A DNA stretch of 64,000 bases, from contig PMTM01000007.1 of NCBI GenBank assembly GCA_003167365.1, forward strand, positions 1-64,000. The letters are read 5' to 3'. A program made the translations under genes and the position numbers. Origin of the DNA: Spartobacteria bacterium. Its GTDB lineage: Bacteria > Verrucomicrobiota > Verrucomicrobiia > Chthoniobacterales > UBA10450. Of the stretch, positions 8,286 through 16,200 are shown in pieces. Below the pieces are notes generated by a model. It was not told where the DNA came from. It ran no database searches and saw only the letters and a list, made by a program, of their open reading frames with translations. Every line of letters starts with the position of its first letter. Position 1 is the first letter of the stretch.

Positions 8286-8956
8286 CTGCTCGCGAACGCG
8301 TCGCACAACTTGTGCAAGTTTTTCCCGAGATTTATCCGGGGGCGCATTGCGAACTGATTTTCAAGGATCCATTGCAACTGCTAATCGCGACAATTCTTTC
8401 GGCGCAATGCACCGACAAACGCGTGAACATGGTCACGCCCGCGTTGTTCAAGAAATATCCGACGGCCGTTGATTACGCGAAAGCGCCCGCGGCCGAACTC
8501 GAAAATGCGATCAAATCGACGGGCTTCTTTCGAAACAAGACAAAGAGTATTCGCGCGGCAACATTGAGAATTGTCGAGCGCTACGACGGCCGCGTTCCCG
8601 ACACAATGGAGCAGTTGCGCGAATTACCAGGAGTCGGGCGCAAGACAGCGAACGTTGTTCTCGGAAACGCCTTTGGAAAAGGCGATGGAATCGTGGTGGA
8701 TACGCATGTCGCGCGGCTCTCGCATCGGCTTCGCCTGACGCGACATGTCGATCCGGAAAAGATCGAGCGCGACCTAATGAAGCTGGTGCCGCGCGAATAC
8801 TGGACAGTTTGGAGCCATTGGCTCATCTGGCACGGACGCCGCCGCTGCTTTGCGCGCAAACCCGATTGCAGTCAGTGCGAAATCTTTCGGCTTTGCCCGA
8901 GCGGCAAGACTTTTCTGCGAACCGGCGAAGCGCGCAAGCCCGAAGCGACCACCTGA
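8282..8956 (+). CDS. nth: Endonuclease III
   Basis: 224 aa DNA glycosylase/AP lyase for oxidised pyrimidines. Helix-hairpin-helix LPGVGRKTANVV carries the catalytic Lys121, and VVDTHV the catalytic Asp140. A [4Fe-4S] cluster motif C189-x6-C196-x2-C199-x5-C205 is complete. The length is normal for the family. It starts inside the stop of the preceding PGPGW gene. Confidence 0.94.
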   Translation: MTARERVAQLVQVFPEIYPGAHCELIFKDPLQLLIATILSAQCTDKRVNMVTPALFKKYPTAVDYAKAPAAELENAIKSTGFFRNKTKSIRAATLRIVERYDGRVPDTMEQLRELPGVGRKTANVVLGNAFGKGDGIVVDTHVARLSHRLRLTRHVDPEKIERDLMKLVPREYWTVWSHWLIWHGRRRCFARKPDCSQCEIFRLCPSGKTFLRTGEARKPEATT

Positions 8957-9040
8957 TGAACGGCGTTGGCGTCGCAGATTGGAAAATGCGCGCATGCAGA
9001 TGTTGATCTTTCGACGGAACGTTGAAGCAATTGATTTCGG

Positions 9041-9880
9041 ATGACCTACACAGTGCAAGTCAATTTGGATGACCCTTGGTTCGATCGACCGGTCGGTGTG
9101 CCGGTGTTGGATGCAAGGCAGTGGGGACCGCAACTGCGTTTCTCCGCTCCGCCGCGTTTAATCGAAGAATTTTATCGCGAATACGAATCGCAGATCGCGC
9201 CGTTCGTGCTTTACGGATCGGGTGATTTCCATCATCTGAGCGCGCTTTGGATTCGTCGCGTCACTCAATCCATTGTCGTCGTCTCTTTCGATAATCATCC
9301 GGATTGGGACATTCGTCCGCCGAAATGGGGTTGCGGCGGCTGGGTGAATCGCGCGCTGGAGTTGCCGAACGTGCAACGCGTGAGCGTATGGGGCTGCGGG
9401 AATTTTGAGTGCTGGTGGCCGCGACAAATTTTCGGCAATCGACGCGCTGAGCGGGAAGGAAAATTAGATGTACATCCTTGGGCGGACGAACGTCCAGTGG
9501 AAGATCGACGACGGCGCGGGGCGATCTTGCGCGAGAATTGGCAAGAGCGTTTCGAAAAATTCGCAAGCGATCTGCGAGGCGAGAACGTTTACGTCACAAT
9601 TGATCTCGATTGTATGTGCGCGGAAGAGGCGGCGACCAATTGGGAAAGCGGCCGATTCACGATTGTCGATCTTACATGGGCGTTGGGAAAACTGCGCGAA
9701 TCCTCGCGGATTATCGGCGGCGATATTTGCGGCGCGTATTCACCGCCAAGTTACGCGCGCTTTAAACAGCGCCTCGCCGCGGGATTCGATCACCCGAAAC
9801 TTAACCTGCCGAGCGCCGAGCAAATTCGAAGAATCAATTCAACAACGCTGGAAAAACTTTGGCCGGCGTTAGCTCAGTGA
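9041..9880 (+). CDS. Arginase/agmatinase-like (ureohydrolase) family protein
   Basis: 279 aa. Manganese-ligand motifs of the ureohydrolase fold are present in variant form: GSGDFHH (His64/65), SFDNHPDWD (Asp84, His86, Asp88) and TIDLDCMC (Asp188, Asp190). Canonical arginases have DAHxD and SxDxDxxDP; here the last motif lacks the DP end and carries two Cys. The substrate cannot be named. The gene stands alone, convergent with the transporter pair, overlapping it by 12 bp. Confidence 0.72.
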   Translation: MTYTVQVNLDDPWFDRPVGVPVLDARQWGPQLRFSAPPRLIEEFYREYESQIAPFVLYGSGDFHHLSALWIRRVTQSIVVVSFDNHPDWDIRPPKWGCGGWVNRALELPNVQRVSVWGCGNFECWWPRQIFGNRRAEREGKLDVHPWADERPVEDRRRRGAILRENWQERFEKFASDLRGENVYVTIDLDCMCAEEAATNWESGRFTIVDLTWALGKLRESSRIIGGDICGAYSPPSYARFKQRLAAGFDHPKLNLPSAEQIRRINSTTLEKLWPALAQ

Positions 9881-10213
9881 AACCAAAACAATTCCGGCAC
9901 TGATTAGCAGAGCGCCGATCGTCAATTGAAGAGTGAGTTTCTCACGAAGCACGACGGCGGCTGCGACGCTGATAAAAATGACGCTCAGTCCCTGGAACGG
10001 ATAGAGATAGCTGAGATCGAAATGTTGAAGCAGGCCGAGCGTTAGAAAGAACGAGATGGTCATGCAAGAGGTTCCGCAGCTCAAAAGCGAAATGACTTTG
10101 GCATTCCGAAAACCATTCGCGGTGGTCGATTCCATTGCGTGTTTCAAAAGGAGCTGACCGGCAACGAATGCAATCAGCGAAATCAGAATCAGAACGAACG
10201 ACCACAAAGTCAT
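9869..10213 (-). CDS. Small EamA/SMR-type transporter, subunit B
   Basis: 114 aa from ATG at 10213 (MTLWSFVLILISLIAF), four membrane segments, half the size of a standard EamA protein. The longer in-frame extension upstream is an antisense reading of the preceding gene and is dropped. The start overlaps the stop of the partner gene at 10210 (ATGA), so the two are probably translated as a pair. Such pairs form heterodimers, as in ArnE/ArnF lipid-sugar flippases; the substrate here is unknown. Confidence 0.72.
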   Translation of the reverse strand: MTLWSFVLILISLIAFVAGQLLLKHAMESTTANGFRNAKVISLLSCGTSCMTISFFLTLGLLQHFDLSYLYPFQGLSVIFISVAAAVVLREKLTLQLTIGALLISAGIVLVSLS

Positions 10214-10614
10214 AAACGTTCTTCTAAACGCGCGACTGGTTTGGCCACGACCGCCAGCCCAACAACGACCAGGGCGATGCCGCACCACCGTCGCGGTGAA
10301 ATCGTTTCGCCGAGAATGAACCAGCAACTCAGCGGCACGAGAACATCGACAACGCGCGACAACGGAAATGCGACCGAGAGCGGAATGTATTTGAGGACAT
10401 AAAGCCAGCTGAGAAAGCTGATGATCACGAAGACGATCGCCACCCACACCAGCGGCGAAGCCAGACCGGTTATTCCCGTCCATGACCAATTTTCCGCAAG
10501 ATGCGCCGTGGCCGATGCACCGCGTTTCAGAAGTAATTCCGAAACGAGCACGCACAGGACGCTTAGCCAAAGCTGAAACCAGGGATTGGCAAAACCGGAA
10601 GGTCGGTCGCGCAT
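10210..10614 (-). CDS. Small EamA/SMR-type transporter, subunit A
   Basis: 134 aa, four membrane segments, with SELLLKRGA near the N-terminus and PLSRVVDVLVPLSCWFILGE in the third-fourth segments, the usual SMR/EamA pattern. It precedes and overlaps its partner by four bases. The GNAT-like gene at 10633-11796 lies 18 bp upstream on the same strand, so all three may form one operon. Confidence 0.72.
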   Translation of the reverse strand: MRDRPSGFANPWFQLWLSVLCVLVSELLLKRGASATAHLAENWSWTGITGLASPLVWVAIVFVIISFLSWLYVLKYIPLSVAFPLSRVVDVLVPLSCWFILGETISPRRWCGIALVVVGLAVVAKPVARLEERL

Positions 10615-10632
10615 GAGTGGCCGTGGTGGGGT

Positions 10633-11796
10633 CTAAAGCTCGTGGGCGTTTGGAAAACGGCGCAGCACGGGATCATGCCGCGTCGGCTCCAGATATTTTA
10701 CGACGCGGCGAAAGATCGGATTCAGGAATGCGGCGGTATGCATGACGTAAAGATCGAGCGGCATCAATTCGCAGCCAAGATGCAACTTTGGGTCGTAATT
10801 TAATGGGCCGCTTACGTACTCATCGAGTCCTTGCTCCATCGCCCAAGTAAGAACGTCACGCAGCGTGTAAAAGTAGAGATGCAGGTCCAGCGCCACCTTG
10901 TAATCCAAACCGAGACACTCGTCGTAAAGCTTGCCGTCGTGCACGAGACAGCAACTAAACGCAATGATCTTGCCTTCCAGTCGCCAAATGAAAAAACGGA
11001 CGCGGTCCGGCATGCGTTGACTAAGGCTTCGAAAATAATCTTTGGTCAGGTGCTCGAACTTTAACGGCGAACGTTCGTGGACTTGCAAGTAGAGCGGATA
11101 AATCTCATCGACGGACGGTGTAATATCGGTGACGACCTCCATGTCGATCTTGGCCGTGCGTTCTGTCTTCCGAAATTTTCGCCGGAGACCTTTCCGCGTG
11201 ATGTAACCCAGTGTGGCGAGATAATCGTCGAAGCTCGCATGTTTCAGTGAAAGCCGCGTCATGGGCATGCTCGGCACGCGCGCGTAACCGTTAACCGAAA
11301 AATTTTCGAGCGTTTGGCGATAGTTCGCGGAAAAATCTTTTAAGACAACGAGAGACGCTTTGTTTTGCTTGGCGTATGTTTTGAGACAGGCGTGCAACGA
11401 TTCTGCCACCCAGGATTCGTCTTCCCGCTTGCACGCGGCGAGATGACCTTCGCCGGCTGCGCAACCAACCATCAGGATGCGCATGGTCAGGAACCGCGGG
11501 AATTTTCTTCGGACAAAATCGACAACCGTTCTGATTTTGCCGGGAACGCCTTCGACCAAATTCTGTCGGACAAAGAAAACCGGCTGTGCCGCGCGAACAA
11601 CGCCCGCGGAATCCTCCAGCATCAAGTAATGAAATTCGAAGTCGTTGTCCAAAGTTCCTTCGAGCATCTCGTAATAGCGATGGTCTTTGTAATGGCCTTG
11701 AAACGCCTGCCGCCAGGCGTCGTGGTCCTGTAACTCGGCGCGCGTCAGAATCTTGGCAACGCCGTTTGGAACGGGAATGGTAGTGCAGACTTGCAT
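10633..11796 (-). CDS. FemAB/GNAT-like acyltransferase-fold protein
   Basis: 387 aa from ATG at 11796 (MQVCTTIPVPNG). An extension to 11886 would read through Arg/Asp-rich repeat-like sequence and is rejected. The C-terminal half (about 190-370) resembles FemAB/BioF2-like acetyltransferase folds: KGLRRKFRKTER, IYPLYLQVHERSP, IAFSCCLVHDGKLYDECLGLD. Related proteins are annotated as peptidoglycan-bridge or lipid N-acyltransferases. The substrate is unknown, and membership is judged from pattern only. Confidence 0.6.
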   Translation of the reverse strand: MQVCTTIPVPNGVAKILTRAELQDHDAWRQAFQGHYKDHRYYEMLEGTLDNDFEFHYLMLEDSAGVVRAAQPVFFVRQNLVEGVPGKIRTVVDFVRRKFPRFLTMRILMVGCAAGEGHLAACKREDESWVAESLHACLKTYAKQNKASLVVLKDFSANYRQTLENFSVNGYARVPSMPMTRLSLKHASFDDYLATLGYITRKGLRRKFRKTERTAKIDMEVVTDITPSVDEIYPLYLQVHERSPLKFEHLTKDYFRSLSQRMPDRVRFFIWRLEGKIIAFSCCLVHDGKLYDECLGLDYKVALDLHLYFYTLRDVLTWAMEQGLDEYVSGPLNYDPKLHLGCELMPLDLYVMHTAAFLNPIFRRVVKYLEPTRHDPVLRRFPNAHEL

Positions 11797-11929
11797 GAAA
11801 CAGGGGCGACCCCGCGAAGGACGAAGGTCGACCGAATCTCGCCGGTCGGCAACCCGGCTCAAGCGGGTCGACTTGGCGTCGTCCACAACCCGCTAAACAA
11901 AAAACACGGCCGAAGCCGCTCTGTTTTTG

Positions 11930-11984
11930 GTAGCGACAGCGCGACGCGTTGTCTTAGACGCCGCTGCGCAGCGTCCCCAGCTAC
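11930..11984. repeat. gtag...ctac palindromic repeat (copy 5)
   Basis: GTAGCGACAGCGCGACGCG to GCGTCCCCAGCTAC. Its right end overlaps the acpP stop codon (TAG on the minus strand, 11981-11983). Confidence 0.65.
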
Positions 11985-12238
11985 GGGCCTTGCTGCTTGG
12001 CGCGTTCTTTGATGTAATTGATCACATCGCCGACCGTTTGCAGCTTCTCCGCGTCTTCATCCGGAACTTCGACGGAAAATTCTTCTTCGAAAGCCATGAC
12101 GAGCTCGACGATGTCGAGAGAATCCGCGCCCAGGTCTTCAATGAAAGATGCCGTCGGCGTCACCTGCTCTGGATTTACGCCGAGTTGTTCGACGATAATG
12201 TCCTTAACTTTCTCTTCGATGGGTTTGTCGTTGGCCAT
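11981..12238 (-). CDS. acpP: Acyl carrier protein
   Basis: 85 aa from ATG at 12238. Phosphopantetheine attachment Ser40 is in [11 protein letters not shown], with the usual acidic helices ([21 protein letters not shown]). It carries fatty-acyl chains for FabI (encoded at 26389) and related enzymes. It stands alone rather than in the common fabD-fabG-acpP-fabF cluster. A longer in-frame start at 12289 is not supported by the family. The stop codon lies in a palindromic repeat. Confidence 0.93.
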   Translation of the reverse strand: MANDKPIEEKVKDIIVEQLGVNPEQVTPTASFIEDLGADSLDIVELVMAFEEEFSVEVPDEDAEKLQTVGDVINYIKERAKQQGP

Positions 12239-12328
12239 AAATTTTGGTTGGTTGCGAGGACTTAAAGCAGTCCAAACACAGCATGGCAAGTAAATGAATT
12301 AAACAGGTTGTCAATCAATTTCCGGTAT

Positions 12329-12397
12329 GTGGAGGCGCATGTCCTTATGCGCGGGCTTCTTGTGCGATCAGCTGCGGCTGAGGACAGCCGCCGCTAC
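12329..12397. repeat. gtag...ctac palindromic repeat (copy 6)
   Basis: Contains GCGCATGTCCTTATGCGC and GCGGCTGAGGACAGCCGC, two hairpin-forming halves; left end GTGG, right end CTAC. It lies between acpP and the next gene. Confidence 0.7.
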
Positions 12398-12436
12398 AGC
12401 CCGAGTTTACTTCCGGCGCGCTTAGCGTAGAAGAGG

Positions 12437-13939
12437 ATGGTGCCTTCTTCCGCCGCCGAGCCGGGCGATTTGCTCGATCTGAAATTGTTGCCCGCGTGGC
12501 TAAAAGAACCCGCGGATGCGAAGCGGTTCGAGCATTACCACGGGGAAGAAAGCCACGAACGAACCCGCGACAGGCGTGACCCCGGTCAACGCTTCGGAAA
12601 AGCGAAACCGCCCCGCCGGCTCGAACAGAAGCGCGACACAGATCGAGGTTCGCGCCCGCAACGGCCACAGGATCGGCACAGACAGCCGCGACAGCAAAAA
12701 GATCGACCTACGGGAGATCGATCGCCAGTTATTCAGCCCAAGCCGCTGGCCGTGGATGTTACATTCCTGCCATATGCTCAGGCGCTTGAAAATGTCACCG
12801 CGCAAATCAAGTCGGGCTCGGTCGCCTATTCGCTGTTTGCGCTCGCGCGCCTCTTTCTTGAGAAACCGGAACGTTACGATGTTCGTCTGAAATCGAAGCC
12901 TGAAGCGCCTCTCTATCAACTCGGAGAAAGCGGCGTTCTTTCATCGGATCGGCAATTTCTCGAAAACAGCGCTTTTCGCTTTGCTCGAGAAGATTTTTAC
13001 AAGATCGACATCACTGAGTCGGAGCCGATCAAAGGCAATTTTACCAACGTCGCGCGCTGTAAGTTGAGCGGTACGCTGCTCGGCCCGACGAACCATCATA
13101 GCTATCAAGCGCGTTTGCGAAATTTGTACGAACAGCGCTTTAGCCGGCGAATGAGTTTTGCCGATTACCAGCGCCAGATCGAAATTATTAGCGATCCGGC
13201 AGCGGTCGAGCAATGGAAGGAAGAAGCGCGCAAGGTAACGACGTTCACGACACTACGCGAAGAAACTCCGGCGACGTTTTCCTCTGCGACCGAGGCGGAA
13301 CGGCATTTCCGACAAAATTATCTGCCTGCGCTCGTGCGAGGCGTCGACGAAGTAACCATTCGCGGCGTCGCGAGCCGCGGTTTGCCGGATCGCGCGCTGC
13401 ATCGCGCGATCGAGAATGCTTGGGTCCATGAGACGCGCTCACCGTCGCGGATGATGCAGGAATTAGCTGGGCACTTGCGTGAAGAGGGTTTGCACATTTT
13501 CCGGCATCGCCGCGGCATGCTTTTCGTTTCGCCGATTCGCACTCGGCCTTTCGCGCGGGAAGGGGTCGAGCTTTCGCCGACGGTTCGCATGATTCTCGAG
13601 ACGGTGGGTGCATCGCCCGGCATCAATCGCAAGGAGTTTGCGGAAAAGGTGATCGTCGATCTGCCAAGCGAGGAAGCGGAGATCCGTAAACGCGCGCTCG
13701 CTTCGGATCTTCATTGGCTGATCAGCGAAGGTTATGTCATTGAATTTAACGACAATTCGCTCGATCTGCCGCGCGTGAAGCGGCCAAAGCCTGAAGCCGA
13801 GCCGAAAAAGACCGAATTAGCTAACGAATCGGGCGAACCGGAAACGAACGTCGCACAAGATCAATCGGCCGATCTCGTCGAAGCGCCGGATCAATCGCCA
13901 ACGACTCTGAGCGCGGGTTCGGCATCTCCGCCTTCGTAG
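12437..13939 (+). CDS. Uncharacterised protein with basic disordered N-terminal region
   Basis: 500 aa, not recognised. Residues 1-35 are ordered (LLDLKLLPAWLKEP). Residues 38-100 are strongly Arg/Asp/Gln-rich and look disordered. Residues 105-420 appear globular, with a possible winged-helix-like segment near 395-445 (INRKEFAEKVI to LHWLISEGYVIEF). The tail is Glu/Pro/Ser-rich. The mix suggests nucleic-acid or ribosome contact, but that is a guess. The 3' end overlaps panD on the opposite strand by 49 bp. Confidence 0.7.
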   Translation: MVPSSAAEPGDLLDLKLLPAWLKEPADAKRFEHYHGEESHERTRDRRDPGQRFGKAKPPRRLEQKRDTDRGSRPQRPQDRHRQPRQQKDRPTGDRSPVIQPKPLAVDVTFLPYAQALENVTAQIKSGSVAYSLFALARLFLEKPERYDVRLKSKPEAPLYQLGESGVLSSDRQFLENSAFRFAREDFYKIDITESEPIKGNFTNVARCKLSGTLLGPTNHHSYQARLRNLYEQRFSRRMSFADYQRQIEIISDPAAVEQWKEEARKVTTFTTLREETPATFSSATEAERHFRQNYLPALVRGVDEVTIRGVASRGLPDRALHRAIENAWVHETRSPSRMMQELAGHLREEGLHIFRHRRGMLFVSPIRTRPFAREGVELSPTVRMILETVGASPGINRKEFAEKVIVDLPSEEAEIRKRALASDLHWLISEGYVIEFNDNSLDLPRVKRPKPEAEPKKTELANESGEPETNVAQDQSADLVEAPDQSPTTLSAGSASPPS

Positions 13940-14286
13940 CGGACGATTTCGTTCTTTTCGTTAAGAACGACGATGCGCGGCTGGTGCTGCGCAGCTTCTT
14001 CCGGGGTGAAACGGGCGAAATTCATGATTGTGACGCGGTCGCCAATCTTACCGAGGTGCGCCGTAGCGCCGTTGAGTTCAATGGTTCCCTTTCCCGGCTC
14101 GCCGTAAATCACGTAAGTCTCGAAACGTTCGCCATTTTTTAGGCTGCCGACGAGAATTTTTTCATACTGAAGCAAGCCGACAAGCTTGGCGAGATCGGAT
14201 GAAATCGTCAGGCTGCCTTCGTAATGGAGGCTGGTGCCGGTAACGGTCGCGCGATGAATCTTCGATTTGAGCAGAGTGAGTTGCAT
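13891..14286 (-). CDS. panD: Aspartate 1-decarboxylase
   Basis: 131 aa from ATG at 14286. It makes beta-alanine for pantothenate/CoA. The self-cleavage site Gly24-Ser25 is in HYEGSLTIS, which produces the pyruvoyl cofactor. The IHRATVTG N-terminus and YGEPGKGTIELNGATA core are typical. A TTG two codons upstream is possible but less likely. rpmB lies upstream on the same strand, 27 bp away. Confidence 0.92.
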   Translation of the reverse strand: MQLTLLKSKIHRATVTGTSLHYEGSLTISSDLAKLVGLLQYEKILVGSLKNGERFETYVIYGEPGKGTIELNGATAHLGKIGDRVTIMNFARFTPEEAAQHQPRIVVLNEKNEIVRYEGGDAEPALRVVGD

Positions 14287-14313
14287 CGGCAATCGCCCGC
14301 GCCCCGCAATGGA

Positions 14314-14580
14314 CTAAGCGATTATGCCGGCTTTCTTGAGCGCCGAATAGGCGCCGTTCTTATTAATCGTCTTCAAGCCACGAGCAGTGACGCGGATACG
14401 CACAAATTTCTTGAGCTCCGGCACCCAAACACGATGCTGGTGCAAATTCGGAGAGAACACACGCGGGACGTTTTTCGTGACGTGACGCCCGACGCCGCCC
14501 TTTTTCTTGGCCATACCGCGTCGGTGAATCACGCTGCCGCGTGTGACTCTTGATCCTGTGATGCTGCAAACTTTGGACAT
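14314..14580 (-). CDS. rpmB: 50S ribosomal protein L28
   Basis: 88 aa from ATG at 14580 (MSKVCSITGSRVTRG). Conserved NVPRVFSPNLHQHRVWV and IRVTARGLKTI identify L28. It is usually paired with rpmG (L33) but not here; the next gene on the strand is panD. Upstream in-frame codons to 14622 are not needed. It is transcribed divergently from the oxidoreductase gene. Confidence 0.92.
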   Translation of the reverse strand: MSKVCSITGSRVTRGSVIHRRGMAKKKGGVGRHVTKNVPRVFSPNLHQHRVWVPELKKFVRIRVTARGLKTINKNGAYSALKKAGIIA

Positions 14581-14720
14581 AACGTGCGGAAAAGCCGCGA
14601 AACGTGCCGTGCGTCGCACCATTGGTCAAGCGAATCTTGAACGGTATCCGTGGACGATGGTCAAAATCTGACTCGCGCAATGCCCAGAGCGCGTACAAAA
14701 TCGACAAACGCATTTGAGGC

Positions 14721-15761
14721 ATGACGCAAAAGAATAATCAGAAGCTGCGAATCGGTATCGTCGGAGCAGGGGGAATTGTTCGAAAGAGACACCTGCCCGC
14801 GCTAAAAAAACATCCGGACGTCGAAATCGTGGCGGTTTCGAATTCGAATTACGAAAGCGCGGAGAAGTTTTGCCGGGAAGAATTGCCCCAAGCCACGCCG
14901 ATGCGGAACTGGGCCGATCTGCTCGCAGTGCCCGACCTCGACATCATTTGGATCGGCACGCCGCCCTACATGCATTCCGCGGTGACCATCTCCGCGCTCG
15001 AAGCGGGCAAACATGTTTTCTGTCAGGCGCGGATGTCGATGGATTTGGCTGAAGCGAAAGAGATGCTCGCGGCCTCCAAGCGTTATCCAGAACTAGTGAC
15101 AATGCTTTGTCCTCCGCCGTACGGGATGCGCGCCGATTTGTTGGTAAAGAAATTTCTCGCGGAAAATCACATTGGAAGGCCGCATCATGTGCGCTTGCAG
15201 AGTTTCATAAGCGCCTATCTCGATCCAGACGCTCCTGCGCATTGGCGGCAAAGAATCGAGATCAGCGGCCTAAACGTGCTCACGCTCGGAATTTACGTCG
15301 AAGTATTGCAACGCTGGCTGGGCGATATTACCGGAGTCTTTGCGCGCGGCAAAATAGTGCATGCGATTCGTCAGGGCTATGAGGTGATCGTTCCCGACGT
15401 ACTGACCGTCCTGTGCAGTTTCGCAAATGGCGCCGAAGGCGTTCTGGAATTCAGTGGCGTGAATGCGTTTGCGCCGGGGGATCGGTGTGAGATTTACGGA
15501 CATCGCGGCACGCTCACTTACGATTTCGCCACCGATATCGTGCAGGCCGGAAAAATCGGTGATAAGGAAATGCGGGTTGTCGATCTAACACCGGATTTAG
15601 TGACTGAATGGCACGTCGAAAACGATTTCATCGCGGCGGTGAAATCGAAAGGCCGCGTGCGTCCGCATCCCGATTTCGAGGACGGACTGCGTTACATGAG
15701 CGTGGTTCAGGCAGTGGCCGATTCGCGCGCGCGGAACGAGTGGGTGGCGATAAAGAGCTGA
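14721..15761 (+). CDS. Gfo/Idh/MocA family oxidoreductase
   Basis: 346 aa. The N-terminal Rossmann fold carries GIVGAGGIVRKRHLPAL; the VDI-like IWIGTPPYMHSAVTISALEAGKHVFCQ stretch (about 75-100) is typical of the family, although the usual EKP is replaced by CQA. These enzymes oxidise or reduce sugars and related polyols using NAD(P). The substrate is not predictable. Confidence 0.85.
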   Translation: MTQKNNQKLRIGIVGAGGIVRKRHLPALKKHPDVEIVAVSNSNYESAEKFCREELPQATPMRNWADLLAVPDLDIIWIGTPPYMHSAVTISALEAGKHVFCQARMSMDLAEAKEMLAASKRYPELVTMLCPPPYGMRADLLVKKFLAENHIGRPHHVRLQSFISAYLDPDAPAHWRQRIEISGLNVLTLGIYVEVLQRWLGDITGVFARGKIVHAIRQGYEVIVPDVLTVLCSFANGAEGVLEFSGVNAFAPGDRCEIYGHRGTLTYDFATDIVQAGKIGDKEMRVVDLTPDLVTEWHVENDFIAAVKSKGRVRPHPDFEDGLRYMSVVQAVADSRARNEWVAIKS

Positions 15762-15774
15762 TTAAGAAGTTCCT

Positions 15775-15833
15775 GTAGCGGCGCGCTATGAGCGCCGAAT
15801 CCGAAAACAACGGTGGTCATAGACCGCCGCTAC
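15775..15833. repeat. gtag...ctac palindromic repeat (copy 7)
   Basis: GTAGCGGCGCGCTATGAGC at the left and ATAGACCGCCGCTAC at the right. It lies between the convergent oxidoreductase and rpmI genes, 3 bp from the rpmI stop codon. Confidence 0.7.
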
Positions 15834-15835
15834 AG

Positions 15836-16045
15836 TTAACCGTACGGCAGGTTCGCCTTAATTCGTGCGACATCGGTCTTATCGACCAGCATCATTTTTG
15901 CCAAATGCCGTTTTCGCTTGGCGCTCTTAGACGACATCAAATGCCGGCGTGAGGATTGCGAACGCAAAATTTTGCCGCTCGCAGTGATCTTGAATCGTTT
16001 CGCAACCGCTTTCCGTGTCTTGCTTCGAGCGATGGACTTCGGCAT
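15836..16045 (-). CDS. rpmI: 50S ribosomal protein L35
   Basis: 69 aa, very basic, with MPKSIARSKTRKAVAKRFK and RRHLMSSKSAKRKRHLAK, clear L35 marks. In most bacteria it lies between infC and rplT; neither is adjacent here, so the operon is broken. Confidence 0.92.
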   Translation of the reverse strand: MPKSIARSKTRKAVAKRFKITASGKILRSQSSRRHLMSSKSAKRKRHLAKMMLVDKTDVARIKANLPYG

Positions 16046-16091
16046 AGGGCGCGAAAGATAGGGAAAGTTCCGGCCCTGACAACTGCTTTCG

Positions 16092-16157
16092 CTCTAGAGG
16101 CTGGCGTCTCGGCGGTAATCTTGAGCTGCGTGCCGCCGAGGACAGCGGCCGTTACAA
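16092..16157. repeat. Degenerate palindromic element near rpmI
   Basis: CTAGAGGCTGGCG to AGCGGCCGTTAC with GCCGAGGAC/GTCTCGGC internal complementarity; a diverged relative of the gtag...ctac family in the rpmI-ndh intergenic space. Confidence 0.4.
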
Positions 16158-16200
16158 CAAAATCCTCGCATCCCATTTCGTTGCTGGAACATTCCTGGAA

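Noticed and set aside
10214-10570. Long N-terminal extension of the second small transporter
   Set aside because: It is an out-of-frame reading of the partner gene; ATG at 10213 coupled to the upstream stop fits better.
11797-11886. N-terminal extension of the FemAB/GNAT-like gene
   Set aside because: Reads DDAKSTRLSRVADRRD-type sequence from repeat-like DNA, unlike the rest of the protein.
12299-12315. TTGACA-like box upstream of acpP as promoter
   Set aside because: Good -35 on the minus strand but no acceptable -10 at 16-18 bp.
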